Of a stretch of 64,000 nt of DNA, positions 15,696 to 25,099 are shown piece by piece. The notes beneath the pieces were generated by a model. It did not search any database and had not been told where the DNA came from. It saw only the letters and a list, made by a program, of their open reading frames with translations. Source of the DNA: Thermophilibacter provencensis (lineage in GTDB: Bacteria; Actinomycetota; Coriobacteriia; Coriobacteriales; Atopobiaceae); contig NZ_LT671417.1 of NCBI RefSeq assembly GCF_900128445.1, positions 939,547 to 1,003,546 on the forward strand, in the 5' to 3' direction. The position numbers were made by a program, and so were the translations under genes. Each line of letters begins with the position of its first letter. Position 1 is the first letter of the stretch.

Positions 15696-17225
15696 GTGGA
15701 GAAGAACGCAAACAGCAAGCACTGTTTTTCTCGCGAGGAAATAGTTCGAAAGTTTGAGAGCTGTAGGGGCAAGACCCTTGGAGAGATTGACAAGACTGGC
15801 GTCTTTACGGGAAAGCCCAAGAACAAGGGCGTGGCAGGAGCGGTCATTGAACAGTCGGTGCTGGGCTACCCGCCTGACGTTCGGCAGGAGCCTGATATAA
15901 AAATTGATGGTATTCCGTACGAGGTGAAGACAACGGGTCTCGTTTTTGGCGCAAAGAGCGAAGGCGGGGGCCGGCAGCGTCGTTCAAAGCCCGGGCCTTC
16001 CGGGTTGGACAAGTGCGAGCTGAGAGACCTTGAGGCCAAGGAGCCCATGTCTGTTACAGCGGTCTCGGTTGACGAGATTTGGAAAGAGGAGTTCACTAGC
16101 TCGGCGTTTTGGCATAAGCTCGAGCACATGCTCATTGCCTATTATCTCTATAACGATGGAAAAGCAAAGAAAGTTGATGACGCTCTTGAGTACGAGCGCT
16201 TCCCGTTTATTGACTATGAGCTGCACGACTGGAACGACGACGACCGTGAGGTTCTCAGGTCAGACTGGCAGATCGTGCGGGACTTTGTGGCGCGCGTTCA
16301 TCAGGAGGGGCTTGACCCAGACGAGGAGTACCCCAAGATAAGCCATGAGCTCAACAGAAAGCTTATGTATACGGACACATCTCCGAAATGGCCCAACAAG
16401 CCGCGCTGGAGACTCAAGCGCTCCACTGTGACGTCAATGGTCAAGGAGCACTTTGCCCACGCGGAGCTAGAGCGGCTTCCGGTGCTCCTTTCCAGCTATG
16501 CCGACATTGAGCGCGTGTGCCAGGACATTCGCCGTGACTACGGTGGGACGACCGTGGCGGAGCTTGCGAGGGAACTTCACTTTGGGGGTTCGCTTGCGGG
16601 CAAGAGCGTAAACGAAGGCCTGCTTGTCCGCATGTTTGGCGGCAGTGAGAAGAAGATTTCGCGCATCGACACCTTTGCCAAGGCGGGCATTCAGTGCAAG
16701 AGCATGACGCTGGCCAGCGGCGCCGTGCGGCTTTCCGAGGATATGAAGTTTGCAAGGATTGACTTCGATGAAGTGATGAACGAGGACGTTTCCTGGGAGG
16801 ATTCTGCCGCCAAGGAGTGCTTTGAGGGCAGGTTTCTCTGCGCCGTCTTTTCCGAGCCTTCTCGGGAGGCCCCACTCTCTGAGAATGTCTTCGAAGGCTT
16901 CAAGTGGCTCGTCCTTGACGACGAGGTGGTCGACGAGGCCCGTATGGTGTGGGAAGAGGTACGTCGCCTCATAGTCGAAGACGAGCTTAAAGACATCCCC
17001 GTTCTAAGGAAAGATGGCGCGCAGATAGTGAACCAGAACGGTGTCCCGAGGTCGGCGCCCAATTTTCCCAAGTCAAAGGATGCAAAGGCGGTCTTTGTGA
17101 GGGGAGACAGCTCCGACTCGTCAAGAAAGCCGCTTGTCATTAATGACGTGAGGATGTATCTCCAGTACTTCTGGTTGAGGAAGCAGTGGGTGGCGGACCG
17201 CCTGGCACAGGAGCAATACCTCTAG
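15696..17225 (+). CDS. Sau3AI/MutH-type restriction endonuclease
   Basis: The protein has about 509 residues, the length of Sau3AI (tandem MutH-like domains). The N-terminal catalytic domain has the MutH signature: GKTLGEI (25-31), GVAGAVIEQ with Glu52, then PDIKIDGIPYEVKTTG with Asp67, Glu76 and Lys78 as the metal-binding D...ExK. By family it would cut 5'-GATC; this is inferred. GTG at 15696 is preferred because GGGGTGAG lies 6 nt upstream. GTG at 15687 and TTG at 15666 are alternatives. GC content is visibly lower than in neighbouring genes, which suggests horizontal transfer. The cognate methyltransferase gene follows after 72 bp. Confidence 0.85.
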   Translation: MEKNANSKHCFSREEIVRKFESCRGKTLGEIDKTGVFTGKPKNKGVAGAVIEQSVLGYPPDVRQEPDIKIDGIPYEVKTTGLVFGAKSEGGGRQRRSKPGPSGLDKCELRDLEAKEPMSVTAVSVDEIWKEEFTSSAFWHKLEHMLIAYYLYNDGKAKKVDDALEYERFPFIDYELHDWNDDDREVLRSDWQIVRDFVARVHQEGLDPDEEYPKISHELNRKLMYTDTSPKWPNKPRWRLKRSTVTSMVKEHFAHAELERLPVLLSSYADIERVCQDIRRDYGGTTVAELARELHFGGSLAGKSVNEGLLVRMFGGSEKKISRIDTFAKAGIQCKSMTLASGAVRLSEDMKFARIDFDEVMNEDVSWEDSAAKECFEGRFLCAVFSEPSREAPLSENVFEGFKWLVLDDEVVDEARMVWEEVRRLIVEDELKDIPVLRKDGAQIVNQNGVPRSAPNFPKSKDAKAVFVRGDSSDSSRKPLVINDVRMYLQYFWLRKQWVADRLAQEQYL

Positions 17226-17297
17226 AGATCTTGATCTTGTCGCCTCGATCGGCTATGATGATCTGGCAACAGCGACACAGAAAGCGAATGGAGAAAC

Positions 17298-18575
17298 GTG
17301 TCGTCACAGAAGACTATTAGAGTGGCCGAGCTCTTTGCGGGTGTCGGCGGGTTCAGGCTGGGCCTTGAGGGATACCATAACCCCAACGAGCCGCAAATGG
17401 AGCTGCCTGCGGCGGGCCCCTACGAAACTGTCTGGGCGAATCAATGGGAGCCTCCCGGAACCGAGGCCAAGCAGTTCGCGGCGCGTTGCTATCGCGCACG
17501 TTTTGGCGAAGACGCCGTGGTAAACGAGGATATTCACGTTGTTCTCGACAAATTCGAGCACGGGGAAATCGAGATTCCCGACGTGGACATGGTGGTGGGA
17601 GGCTTTCCCTGCCAGGACTACTCCGTCGCCAAGCCGCTTTCCCAAGCGGGCGGTATCGAGGGCAAGAAAGGCGTGCTCTGGTGGGACATCTACAGGTTCC
17701 TTCAGCACAAGCGACCCCGATACGTGCTGCTCGAGAATGTCGATCGCCTGCTCAAGAGCCCGGCATCTCAGCGTGGGCGTGATTTCGCAATTATCCTCTC
17801 CTGCTTCAATGACCTGGGCTACTCCGTTGAGTGGCGTGTGGTGAACAGCGCAGAGTACGGTTTTCCGCAGCGCCGCAAGCGCACCTATATCCTCGCTCGA
17901 TTCGTGGGGGAGGAGTGGGACCTTGGGCAACAGATTGCGCGAGGGCTCATGGCGCGGGCTTTTCCCATTGAGGAGCCAAATTCGTCCGTGATTTCTTACG
18001 TTGAGATTCCGGATGATCCCTACATTGCCACGCGAGACTTCAACAAGGGTGGCAAGCTGTCCCCGTTCATGGACGCGGGTGTCATGCAGGATGGCCGTGC
18101 GGCAAGCTGCAAGATTGTGGAGGCATACGAGGGGCCACGTCGTACGCTTGGTGACGTGCTTGTTCCCGATGCAGAGGTGCCCGAGGAGTTCTATATCGAG
18201 CTGGACAAGCTGTCTCAATGGGAGTATCTCAAGGGCGCAAAACGCGAGAAGCGCGTCAACAAGAAGACGGGTTTCGAATACATGTACTCTGAGGGGTCCA
18301 TGGCGTTCCCGGACGCGCTTGATCGTCCTTCTCGCACGATTCTGACGGGCGAGGGAGGGCGTGGTGCCTCTCGGTTTAAGCATGTGATTAAGACGGCGGA
18401 TGGTCGGTATCGCCGCCTGGTGCCTGACGAGCTTGACCAGCTCCAGGGGTTCCCGCGCGGGTGGACCAATACGGGTATGACTGACGGGCACCGGGCCTTC
18501 TGCATGGGCAACGCACTTGTGGTAGGAATTCCCCACGCAATTGGTCAGGTGCTTGCCGAGCTCGATGGGGCGTAA
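17298..18575 (+). CDS. DNA (cytosine-5-)-methyltransferase, partner of the Sau3AI-like enzyme
   Basis: The protein has 425 residues. It has all main C5-methyltransferase motifs: ELFAGVGGFRLGLEG (I, SAM binding, residues 11-25), GGFPCQDYSVA (IV, nucleophile Cys105), LLENVDRLLKS (VI), FPQRRKRTYILA (VIII), a recognition domain of about 170 residues, and ELDQLQGFPRGW (IX) and MGNALVVGIPHAIG (X). It would methylate the inner cytosine of GATC if it matches the adjacent endonuclease. The start is GTG with GGAG upstream. It ends the lower-GC segment. Confidence 0.93.
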   Translation: MSSQKTIRVAELFAGVGGFRLGLEGYHNPNEPQMELPAAGPYETVWANQWEPPGTEAKQFAARCYRARFGEDAVVNEDIHVVLDKFEHGEIEIPDVDMVVGGFPCQDYSVAKPLSQAGGIEGKKGVLWWDIYRFLQHKRPRYVLLENVDRLLKSPASQRGRDFAIILSCFNDLGYSVEWRVVNSAEYGFPQRRKRTYILARFVGEEWDLGQQIARGLMARAFPIEEPNSSVISYVEIPDDPYIATRDFNKGGKLSPFMDAGVMQDGRAASCKIVEAYEGPRRTLGDVLVPDAEVPEEFYIELDKLSQWEYLKGAKREKRVNKKTGFEYMYSEGSMAFPDALDRPSRTILTGEGGRGASRFKHVIKTADGRYRRLVPDELDQLQGFPRGWTNTGMTDGHRAFCMGNALVVGIPHAIGQVLAELDGA

Positions 18576-18631
18576 ATCCGCCCTCTGCGCGTGCTACACT
18601 GGCGCCACGGCAACGGACGGGAGGAAACACC

Positions 18632-18994
18632 ATGGCTGACGTGCTCTTTGTTGAGTATCCCAAGTGCAGCACCTGCAAGCGGGCCAAGGCGTGGCTGGAC
18701 GCGCACGGCGTGAGCTACGCGGACCGGCACATCGTCGAGGACAACCCCACGGCAGACGAGCTCGCCGCCTGGCAGGCTCGCTCGGGCCTTCCCGTTCGCC
18801 GCTTCTTCAACACGAGCGGTCGGCTCTACCGCGAGCGCAACGTGAAGGCGCTGCTCGACGCGGGCATGGCGGACGCCGACGCCTTTGCGCTTCTCGCCGA
18901 GGACGGCATGATGGTCAAGCGCCCCATCGTGGTGGGGGAGGACTTCGTGCTCGTGGGCTTTCGCGAGGCGGAGTGGGAGGCCGCGCTGCTGTAG
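18632..18994 (+). CDS. ArsC/Spx-family protein
   Basis: The protein has 120 residues with the thioredoxin-like ArsC/Spx fold: EYPKCSTCKRAKAWLD carries a CSTC redox pair (Cys12/Cys15). Other blocks are GLPVRRFFNTSGRLYRE, DGMMVKRPIVV (the conserved cis-Pro region) and GFREAEW. This subgroup (YffB/MgsR-like) is often mislabelled arsenate reductase; the true substrate is unknown. It has a good ribosome binding site (GGGAGGAAACACC) and is followed by a terminator. Confidence 0.85.
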   Translation: MADVLFVEYPKCSTCKRAKAWLDAHGVSYADRHIVEDNPTADELAAWQARSGLPVRRFFNTSGRLYRERNVKALLDAGMADADAFALLAEDGMMVKRPIVVGEDFVLVGFREAEWEAALL

Positions 18995-19040
18995 CAGCCT
19001 CGTTCGAACACCCGACTTCTGGTTGCGCCAGAATCACAAA

Positions 19041-19070
19041 CCAGGGCCCCGGGAAGGGTCCTGGCTTCTT
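19041..19070 (+). terminator. Terminator after the ArsC-like gene
   Basis: CCAGGGCCC pairs imperfectly with GGGTCCTGG around CGGGAA and is followed by CTTCTTAT. Confidence 0.65.
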
Positions 19071-19208
19071 ATCTGGGCTGTTTGCCTACGGTTCTTCTGG
19101 GCGGTCCTCGGGAATTCCGGTTACCTCTTAGCTATCAAAGAGAGGCGGAGCCAGTTTTGTCGGGTGTTCGTGGCATACTGGCGAGAAGGGCAACGAGGGG
19201 AGAAACCC

Positions 19209-19871
19209 ATGCTGACAAGGGAGTTCTGCGCCGAGAACATGGAGCACGTTCCGGTTGCGGTCGCCGCGGGTGCGGCGCGCATTGAACTGTGCGACAACCT
19301 CGCCGTGGGCGGCACCACGCCGAGCTACGGCGTTATTCGCGCGGCCGTCGCGTTCGCGCGCGAGAAGAGCGTTGACGTCATGTGCATGATTCGCCCGCGC
19401 GGCGGCAGCTTCGAGCACACTCCCGCCGAGGCCGTCATGATGCGCGAGGACCTTATCATGGCCAAGAGCCTAGGGATCACCGGTGTGGTCTTCGGCTGCC
19501 TGCGCGGCGGCCGTTTGGACACCGAGCTTACTTCAGAGCTGATTCGTCTTGCCCACGAGGACACCCCCGAGGCCCCTGGCCGTGTGGCCGTGACCTTCCA
19601 CATGGCCTTTGACGCACTGGCGCCGGAGGATCAGCTCCCCGTTATAGACTGGCTCGCCGCACGGGGCGTGGAGCGCATCCTCACGCACGGCGGTGCTGCC
19701 GGCACGCCCATCGCGGACAACCTTGACCGCCTGCGCGCCTACGTGGACCGCGCGGCCGGGCGCATCATCATTCTCCCGGGTGGTGGCATCACCTGGGAGA
19801 ACGCCGAGGAAGTCGCCGCCGCGCTGGGCGTCTCCGAGGTGCATGGGACCAAGATCGTCAAGGTGGGCTGA
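19209..19871 (+). CDS. cutC: CutC-family protein
   Basis: The protein has 220 residues and forms a TIM barrel of the CutC family: AARIELCDNLAVGGTTPSYG near the N-terminus, VMCMIRPRGGSF, GVVFGCL, VTFHMAFDA and ILTHGG, ending in a phosphate-binding-like LPGGGI. CutC was linked to copper homeostasis, but its enzymatic role is not settled. The start at 19209 follows CGAGGGGAG; the longer in-frame reading covers the terminator and is rejected. It forms a tight operon with the two genes that follow (2-bp gap). Confidence 0.9.
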   Translation: MLTREFCAENMEHVPVAVAAGAARIELCDNLAVGGTTPSYGVIRAAVAFAREKSVDVMCMIRPRGGSFEHTPAEAVMMREDLIMAKSLGITGVVFGCLRGGRLDTELTSELIRLAHEDTPEAPGRVAVTFHMAFDALAPEDQLPVIDWLAARGVERILTHGGAAGTPIADNLDRLRAYVDRAAGRIIILPGGGITWENAEEVAAALGVSEVHGTKIVKVG

Positions 19872-19873
19872 CC

Positions 19874-20554
19874 GTGGCTCGACCGAGGCAGGTGAAGGGC
19901 TTCGCTCAGGTCACGCCGGACCTTGGCGAGCATATGGGGCATGACGTCCTTCTCGCCAGCTTGGCGTCCGGTGAGGCGCGCGTGCGGGGAACGGCGTTTT
20001 CCGGGCTACAGCTTGACGGCGTCTCCGCCGTCGGCGCCGCCTTTGAGAACGTGGCGTTTCGCGGCTGCGTCATTGAGGGCGTGGACTTCTCAGGCTGCAC
20101 GTTCACGGACGTTCAGTTTCTGAGTTGCCGCTTCATCTCCTGCACGATGGCGCGCTCGTGGCTCAACCGGGTGGACTTCCGGTCGTGCTCGGCACCGGGC
20201 ATGAGCTTTGGCAAGGGTCGGCTCACCGGTGTCCTCATGGCGGACTCCCAGTTTGACTACTGTGACCTCTCGGAGGCCTCCGTGAGCCACCTGCGCGCGG
20301 GAGCAACGAGCCTTTCCGAGCTCAACCTGTTCCTCACCAAGCTCTCTCACGTGGAGCTCGGTGACTGCGACCTCACGTGGGCGACGGTCTATCGCTCGAG
20401 TCTCTCGGGCATCGACCTCTCCACGTGCGACATATCGGGAATACGCGTGTCCGGGGACTTTCGCGATCTGCGCGGCGTCGTGGTGAGCGCCCCGCAGGCG
20501 GTGCAGCTGGCAGGGCTTCTGGGCGTGACGGTGAAGGAGGAAGAATGGCTTTGA
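19874..20554 (+). CDS. Pentapeptide-repeat-like protein
   Basis: The protein has 226 residues. Irregular A(D/N)LxX-type repeats run from about residue 40 to 200: VDFSGCTF, VQFLSCRF, VDFRSCSA, CDLSEASV, CDLTWATV and IDLSTCDI. They predict a right-handed beta-helix like MfpA/Qnr-type proteins, though the repeats are degenerate. The cellular target is unknown; DNA gyrase binding is known only for some members. The start is GTG, 2 bp after cutC. It overlaps the thioesterase gene by 10 bp. Confidence 0.8.
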   Translation: MARPRQVKGFAQVTPDLGEHMGHDVLLASLASGEARVRGTAFSGLQLDGVSAVGAAFENVAFRGCVIEGVDFSGCTFTDVQFLSCRFISCTMARSWLNRVDFRSCSAPGMSFGKGRLTGVLMADSQFDYCDLSEASVSHLRAGATSLSELNLFLTKLSHVELGDCDLTWATVYRSSLSGIDLSTCDISGIRVSGDFRDLRGVVVSAPQAVQLAGLLGVTVKEEEWL

Positions 20555-20961
20555 TTGGTGAGGATGCCTCACTCGAGGAAGTGCAGCGGGTCTTCAGAAA
20601 CGACCGCTTTGCGACGGACGCGTGTGGCTGCCGCGTGGTTGAGGCCTCGCGGGGGCATGCGGTGTGCGAGTTCGACATCACGCCCGGCCACCGAAACGAG
20701 AAGGGCGGCGTCATGGGCGGCGCCATCTTCACGGTGGCGGACCTCGCCCTTGCCGTGGCGTCCAACGTGGGCGAGCCGGTGACGGTGTCCGTGAGCAGCT
20801 CGATTGAGTTCATGAGCGCCGCAAAGGGCGAGAGGCTCATCGCCACGGCGGACGTGGACAAGAACGGGCGCACGCTGGGGTTCTACAACTGCCTCGTCAC
20901 GGACGAGCTGGGCACGCCCGTGGCGCGCGTGACCCAGACGGCGATGCACCTGCGCCAGTAG
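20545..20961 (+). CDS. PaaI-type hotdog thioesterase
   Basis: The protein has 138 residues with a single hotdog domain: DITPGHRNEKGGVMGGAIFTVADLALAVAS matches the PaaI active-site block (HxNxxGxxHGG with changes; here HRNEKGGVMGG). SSSIEFMSAAKGERLIATADV and VTQTAMHLR follow. It would hydrolyse acyl-CoA thioesters in the cytoplasm. The start is an ATG following GAAGGAGGAAGA and overlaps the end of the upstream gene, suggesting translational coupling. Confidence 0.85.
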   Translation: MALIGEDASLEEVQRVFRNDRFATDACGCRVVEASRGHAVCEFDITPGHRNEKGGVMGGAIFTVADLALAVASNVGEPVTVSVSSSIEFMSAAKGERLIATADVDKNGRTLGFYNCLVTDELGTPVARVTQTAMHLRQ

Positions 20962-20969
20962 GGGCTGCC

Positions 20970-20990
20970 GGGGGGCGCGGGGCGCCCCCC
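20970..20990. terminator. Hairpin between convergent genes
   Basis: Nine-bp arms GGGGGGCGC and GCGCCCCCC flank a GGG loop. It lies between the convergent thioesterase and phosphofructokinase genes. There is no T-run. Confidence 0.5.
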
Positions 20991-20997
20991 GACGGGC

Positions 20998-22191
20998 CTA
21001 GTCGAGCGAGGCGAGCTGGGCGGGGAGCTCGCCGATGAGCGGGCGAATGTAGGCGCGCAGCTCGTCGCCGATGCCCATGCCGTCGGCAGAGATCCACTCG
21101 CTCGGGATGTTGCGCACCTGGTTGGCCACGGCGGCAACGTCGATGAGCTTGGTGCGGGACTCGTACGGGTCGTTGGAGACGCGCTCGATGGCGCACATCT
21201 TTGCGGTCTCGCCGGCAAAGGCGGCCTCGACGGCGGCATAGCCCACGTCGTAGGCCTCGTTGAGGTCGGTCCTGCTGGCGACGTAGCTCGCGCAGCGCTG
21301 GAGCGTGGAGAGCTCGACGGCGCGGGTCTTGCAGCCGATGCGCTCCTTGGTGAGGGCGGCGAGGTAGCGGCTGGCGCCCGAGAGCATGGCGAGGTGCCCG
21401 AACTCATCGGTCCCCACTCCCGGCGCGGCCGCACGCTCGCAGATGAGCTTGCCGTCTGGCGTGCGGACGCCCTCGCTCACGCCCACCATCACGGTGTTCT
21501 TCTTCTCGAGCGCCTGGATGAGGCGCTCGATGAGGGCATCCTCGTCGAGCGGGACCTCGGGAAGGAGCACGAGGTCGGGCTCGACGAAGGCAAGGGCGCT
21601 CGAGGCGGTGAGCCAGCCGGCGTCGCGCCCCATGATCTCGACGAAGGTGACGCTCTTGAGGTTGTAGACGTCGGCGTCGTAGGCAAGCTCGTTCATGGCG
21701 GTCGCCACGAAGCGCGCGGCGCTGCCGTAGCCGGGGGTGTGGTCGGTTCCCACGAGGTCGTTGTCGATGGTCTTGGGCACGCCGATGAAGCGGATGTCGC
21801 TCCCGGTGCTCTGGCCATAGGCGGCGAGCTTGGAGATGGTGTCCATGGAGTCGTTGCCGCCGATGTAGAGGACCGCGGAGGCCCCTAGCTGCTCAAAGCG
21901 CTCGAAGAGCTGCTGGTAGACGACATCATCCGTTCCGGGCGCGGGGAGCTTGAAGCGGCAGCTCCCGAGCCAGCTCGCCGGGGTGTTACGAAGAAGCTCG
22001 AGGTCGACCCTGCTGACGAATGCCTCGTCGAGGCGCACGGAGCGGCCGTCGAGGAATCCCTGGATGCCATAGCGCATGCCCTCGACGCGCGCTCCCTCGA
22101 GGATGCCTGCGGCAATCACGCCGGCGAGGCTCGCGTTGATGGCGGCGGTGGGCCCGCCCGACTGTCCTACCAGCACGCATCTCTCGGCCAT
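20998..22191 (-). CDS. pfp: PPi-type 6-phosphofructokinase
   Basis: The protein has 397 residues and interconverts fructose 6-phosphate and fructose 1,6-bisphosphate. The phosphoryl-donor motif reads GGNDSMDT, with Asp where ATP enzymes have Gly, and the catalytic motif reads PKTIDNDL, where ATP enzymes have PGTIDND. Both point to pyrophosphate as donor, and MGRDAGW supports it. The PPi-dependent reaction is reversible and would spare ATP. The start is an ATG after AAGGGAG; an earlier in-frame ATG lacks a binding site. A CBS-domain pyrophosphatase is encoded at 36.3 kb. Confidence 0.85.
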   Translation of the reverse strand: MAERCVLVGQSGGPTAAINASLAGVIAAGILEGARVEGMRYGIQGFLDGRSVRLDEAFVSRVDLELLRNTPASWLGSCRFKLPAPGTDDVVYQQLFERFEQLGASAVLYIGGNDSMDTISKLAAYGQSTGSDIRFIGVPKTIDNDLVGTDHTPGYGSAARFVATAMNELAYDADVYNLKSVTFVEIMGRDAGWLTASSALAFVEPDLVLLPEVPLDEDALIERLIQALEKKNTVMVGVSEGVRTPDGKLICERAAAPGVGTDEFGHLAMLSGASRYLAALTKERIGCKTRAVELSTLQRCASYVASRTDLNEAYDVGYAAVEAAFAGETAKMCAIERVSNDPYESRTKLIDVAAVANQVRNIPSEWISADGMGIGDELRAYIRPLIGELPAQLASLD

Positions 22192-22260
22192 TTGGGGTGC
22201 TCCCTTCGTCGTTTGCGCTGCTGTAAGCATACCTCAGGGTTCGGGTGGGGCAGGCCGGTG

Positions 22261-22490
22261 TGCAAAAGAGCGGATAGTGCGAAAATCGACGGCAGTCTCA
22301 TGCAGTCAGCGGCATAGTGTGAAGCTCTGCGGGGACCTCCGTGGGTAGAGGCCTGACGATGACCTGCGGTTATGTGATGTCAAACCGTTTGCTCCGCTGG
22401 AAATCCCAGGATATGGGCGAGAGGGGCTTCACACTAAGCCGCTGATTGCAGGGGAAGACGGGATTATTTCACACTATCCGCTTGATTGCA
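22261..22490. repeat. Family-B nested inverted repeat array
   Basis: Four 24-bp sites lie at 22261 and 22301 (one orientation) and 22427 and 22467 (the other). The forward form runs TTTCACACTATCCGC and ends TTGATTGCA. Site 1 pairs with 4 and site 2 with 3. Neighbouring sites are 40 bp apart on both sides. The array fills the gap between the pfp and enolase genes; no gene is seen there. Confidence 0.85.
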
Positions 22491-22493
22491 GAA

Positions 22494-22526
22494 GGGCGCG
22501 CCCTCGGATGGTCCGAGGGCGCGCCC
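22494..22526 (-). terminator. Enolase terminator
   Basis: Perfect 15-bp arms GGGCGCGCCCTCGGA and TCCGAGGGCGCGCCC flank a 3-nt loop 30 bp downstream of eno. On the minus strand it is followed by TTCTGC only. Confidence 0.75.
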
Positions 22527-22556
22527 AGAGTTTGACGGTCTGTTCCCGCTCGGCGT

Positions 22557-23870
<1,314 letters not shown>

Positions 23871-23974
23871 CTAACTTGTTTTGAAGTATACCCAATCTAA
23901 CAATTGGCATACCGAGACGAAGAAGGCTCATGAAAAAGGGACGACACGTCGTGACGCGCCGCCCCCGGACCGTG

Positions 23975-24913
23975 CTAGCGATAGTCGTAGAAGCCCTTGC
24001 CGGCGGCGCGACCGGTCTCGCCGCGGTCGATCTTCTCCTTCAGCAGCGCGGCGATGCGGCCCTTGATGGTGGTGGGGTCGGCTGCCGCAGGGTCGAGCAG
24101 CGTGATGTTGTAGGCGGTGGTCAGCCCGACGATGTCGAGGATCTGGAACGGGCCCGCCGGCGCGCCGGTGCCGAGCCTCCAGGCGAGGTCGATGTCCTCG
24201 ACCGAGCCCACCTCACCGGCCCAGAGCGCCTGTGCGGCGGTGAGGAAGGGCACGAGCATGCTGTTCAGCAGGTAGCCGGGCTGCTCCTTCATGACCTTGA
24301 GGGGCACCATGCGGATGCCCGCGGCAAACTCGACCACCTCGTCGAAGTGCGCCATGTCCGTTCCGGGGTGCGGCATGACCTCGGCGGTGGGGTTCTTCCA
24401 GATCTCATTGGCAAAGTGCAGCGCGAGGTACTTGTCGGGACGGCCGGTGTGCTCGGCAAAGGCGCTCGGAAGGAGCGTGGAGGAGTTGGTCACCACGATG
24501 GTCCGCTCGGGCATGATGGGGGCAACGGCGGTGTAGAACTCGATCTTCTGCTGGGGGTTCTCGGCGATGCACTCGATCACGAGGTCGGCGTCGGAGAAGG
24601 CCTCCTCATAGCTCGTGGTGAGGCGGATCCCCTCGTAGGCGGCCTCGACGCGCGCCTTGGCGGTCTCGCAGGTCTCGGGCGTGACGTCCTCGCGGGGGAG
24701 AAGGCCGTAGGCGTAGGCGGCGGGGTTGGTCTTCATGGCCTCGAGCGTGGCGAGGTAGACCTCGCGCAGGTGGTCGAGCTTGGGTTGGCAGCGCTCGATG
24801 GAGCCCTCCGAGCGGAGCCAGATGGTGACGTCACACCCGCTGTACGCGCACTGGAAGGCGATCTGGCTTCCGAGCACGCCGCCTCCGGCGACGACGACCT
24901 TGGTGAACTTCAT
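23975..24913 (-). CDS. 3-hydroxyacyl-CoA dehydrogenase family protein
   Basis: The protein has 312 residues. It has an N-terminal Rossmann fold VVVAGGGVLGSQIAF, the motif DADLVIECIAENPQQK, the active-site region NSSTLLPSAFAEHTGRPDKYLALHFANE (His in LHF, Asn in ANE) and the helical C-terminal domain ending GKGFYDYR. It would oxidise or reduce 3-hydroxyacyl-CoA (hydroxybutyryl-CoA type). No thiolase or crotonase gene is adjacent, so the pathway is open. AAAGGACTCTCCC precedes the ATG. Confidence 0.88.
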   Translation of the reverse strand: MKFTKVVVAGGGVLGSQIAFQCAYSGCDVTIWLRSEGSIERCQPKLDHLREVYLATLEAMKTNPAAYAYGLLPREDVTPETCETAKARVEAAYEGIRLTTSYEEAFSDADLVIECIAENPQQKIEFYTAVAPIMPERTIVVTNSSTLLPSAFAEHTGRPDKYLALHFANEIWKNPTAEVMPHPGTDMAHFDEVVEFAAGIRMVPLKVMKEQPGYLLNSMLVPFLTAAQALWAGEVGSVEDIDLAWRLGTGAPAGPFQILDIVGLTTAYNITLLDPAAADPTTIKGRIAALLKEKIDRGETGRAAGKGFYDYR

Positions 24914-25099
24914 GGGAGAGTCCTTTCCGTTGGGCGCGGCGGGGGTCGCCGCGCGGATGCCTTCCTCCTACCCAGAAGCCTGTAACTATTTCACGCACGT
25001 TCTTCTCGCGTTCCTCGTCGGCGCGTGCCGGACGATATACTGTGACAGTTGGCAGGACGCGGGCTGCGCGGGGGCGGCGCCGCAGACGGGGAGGTACTC

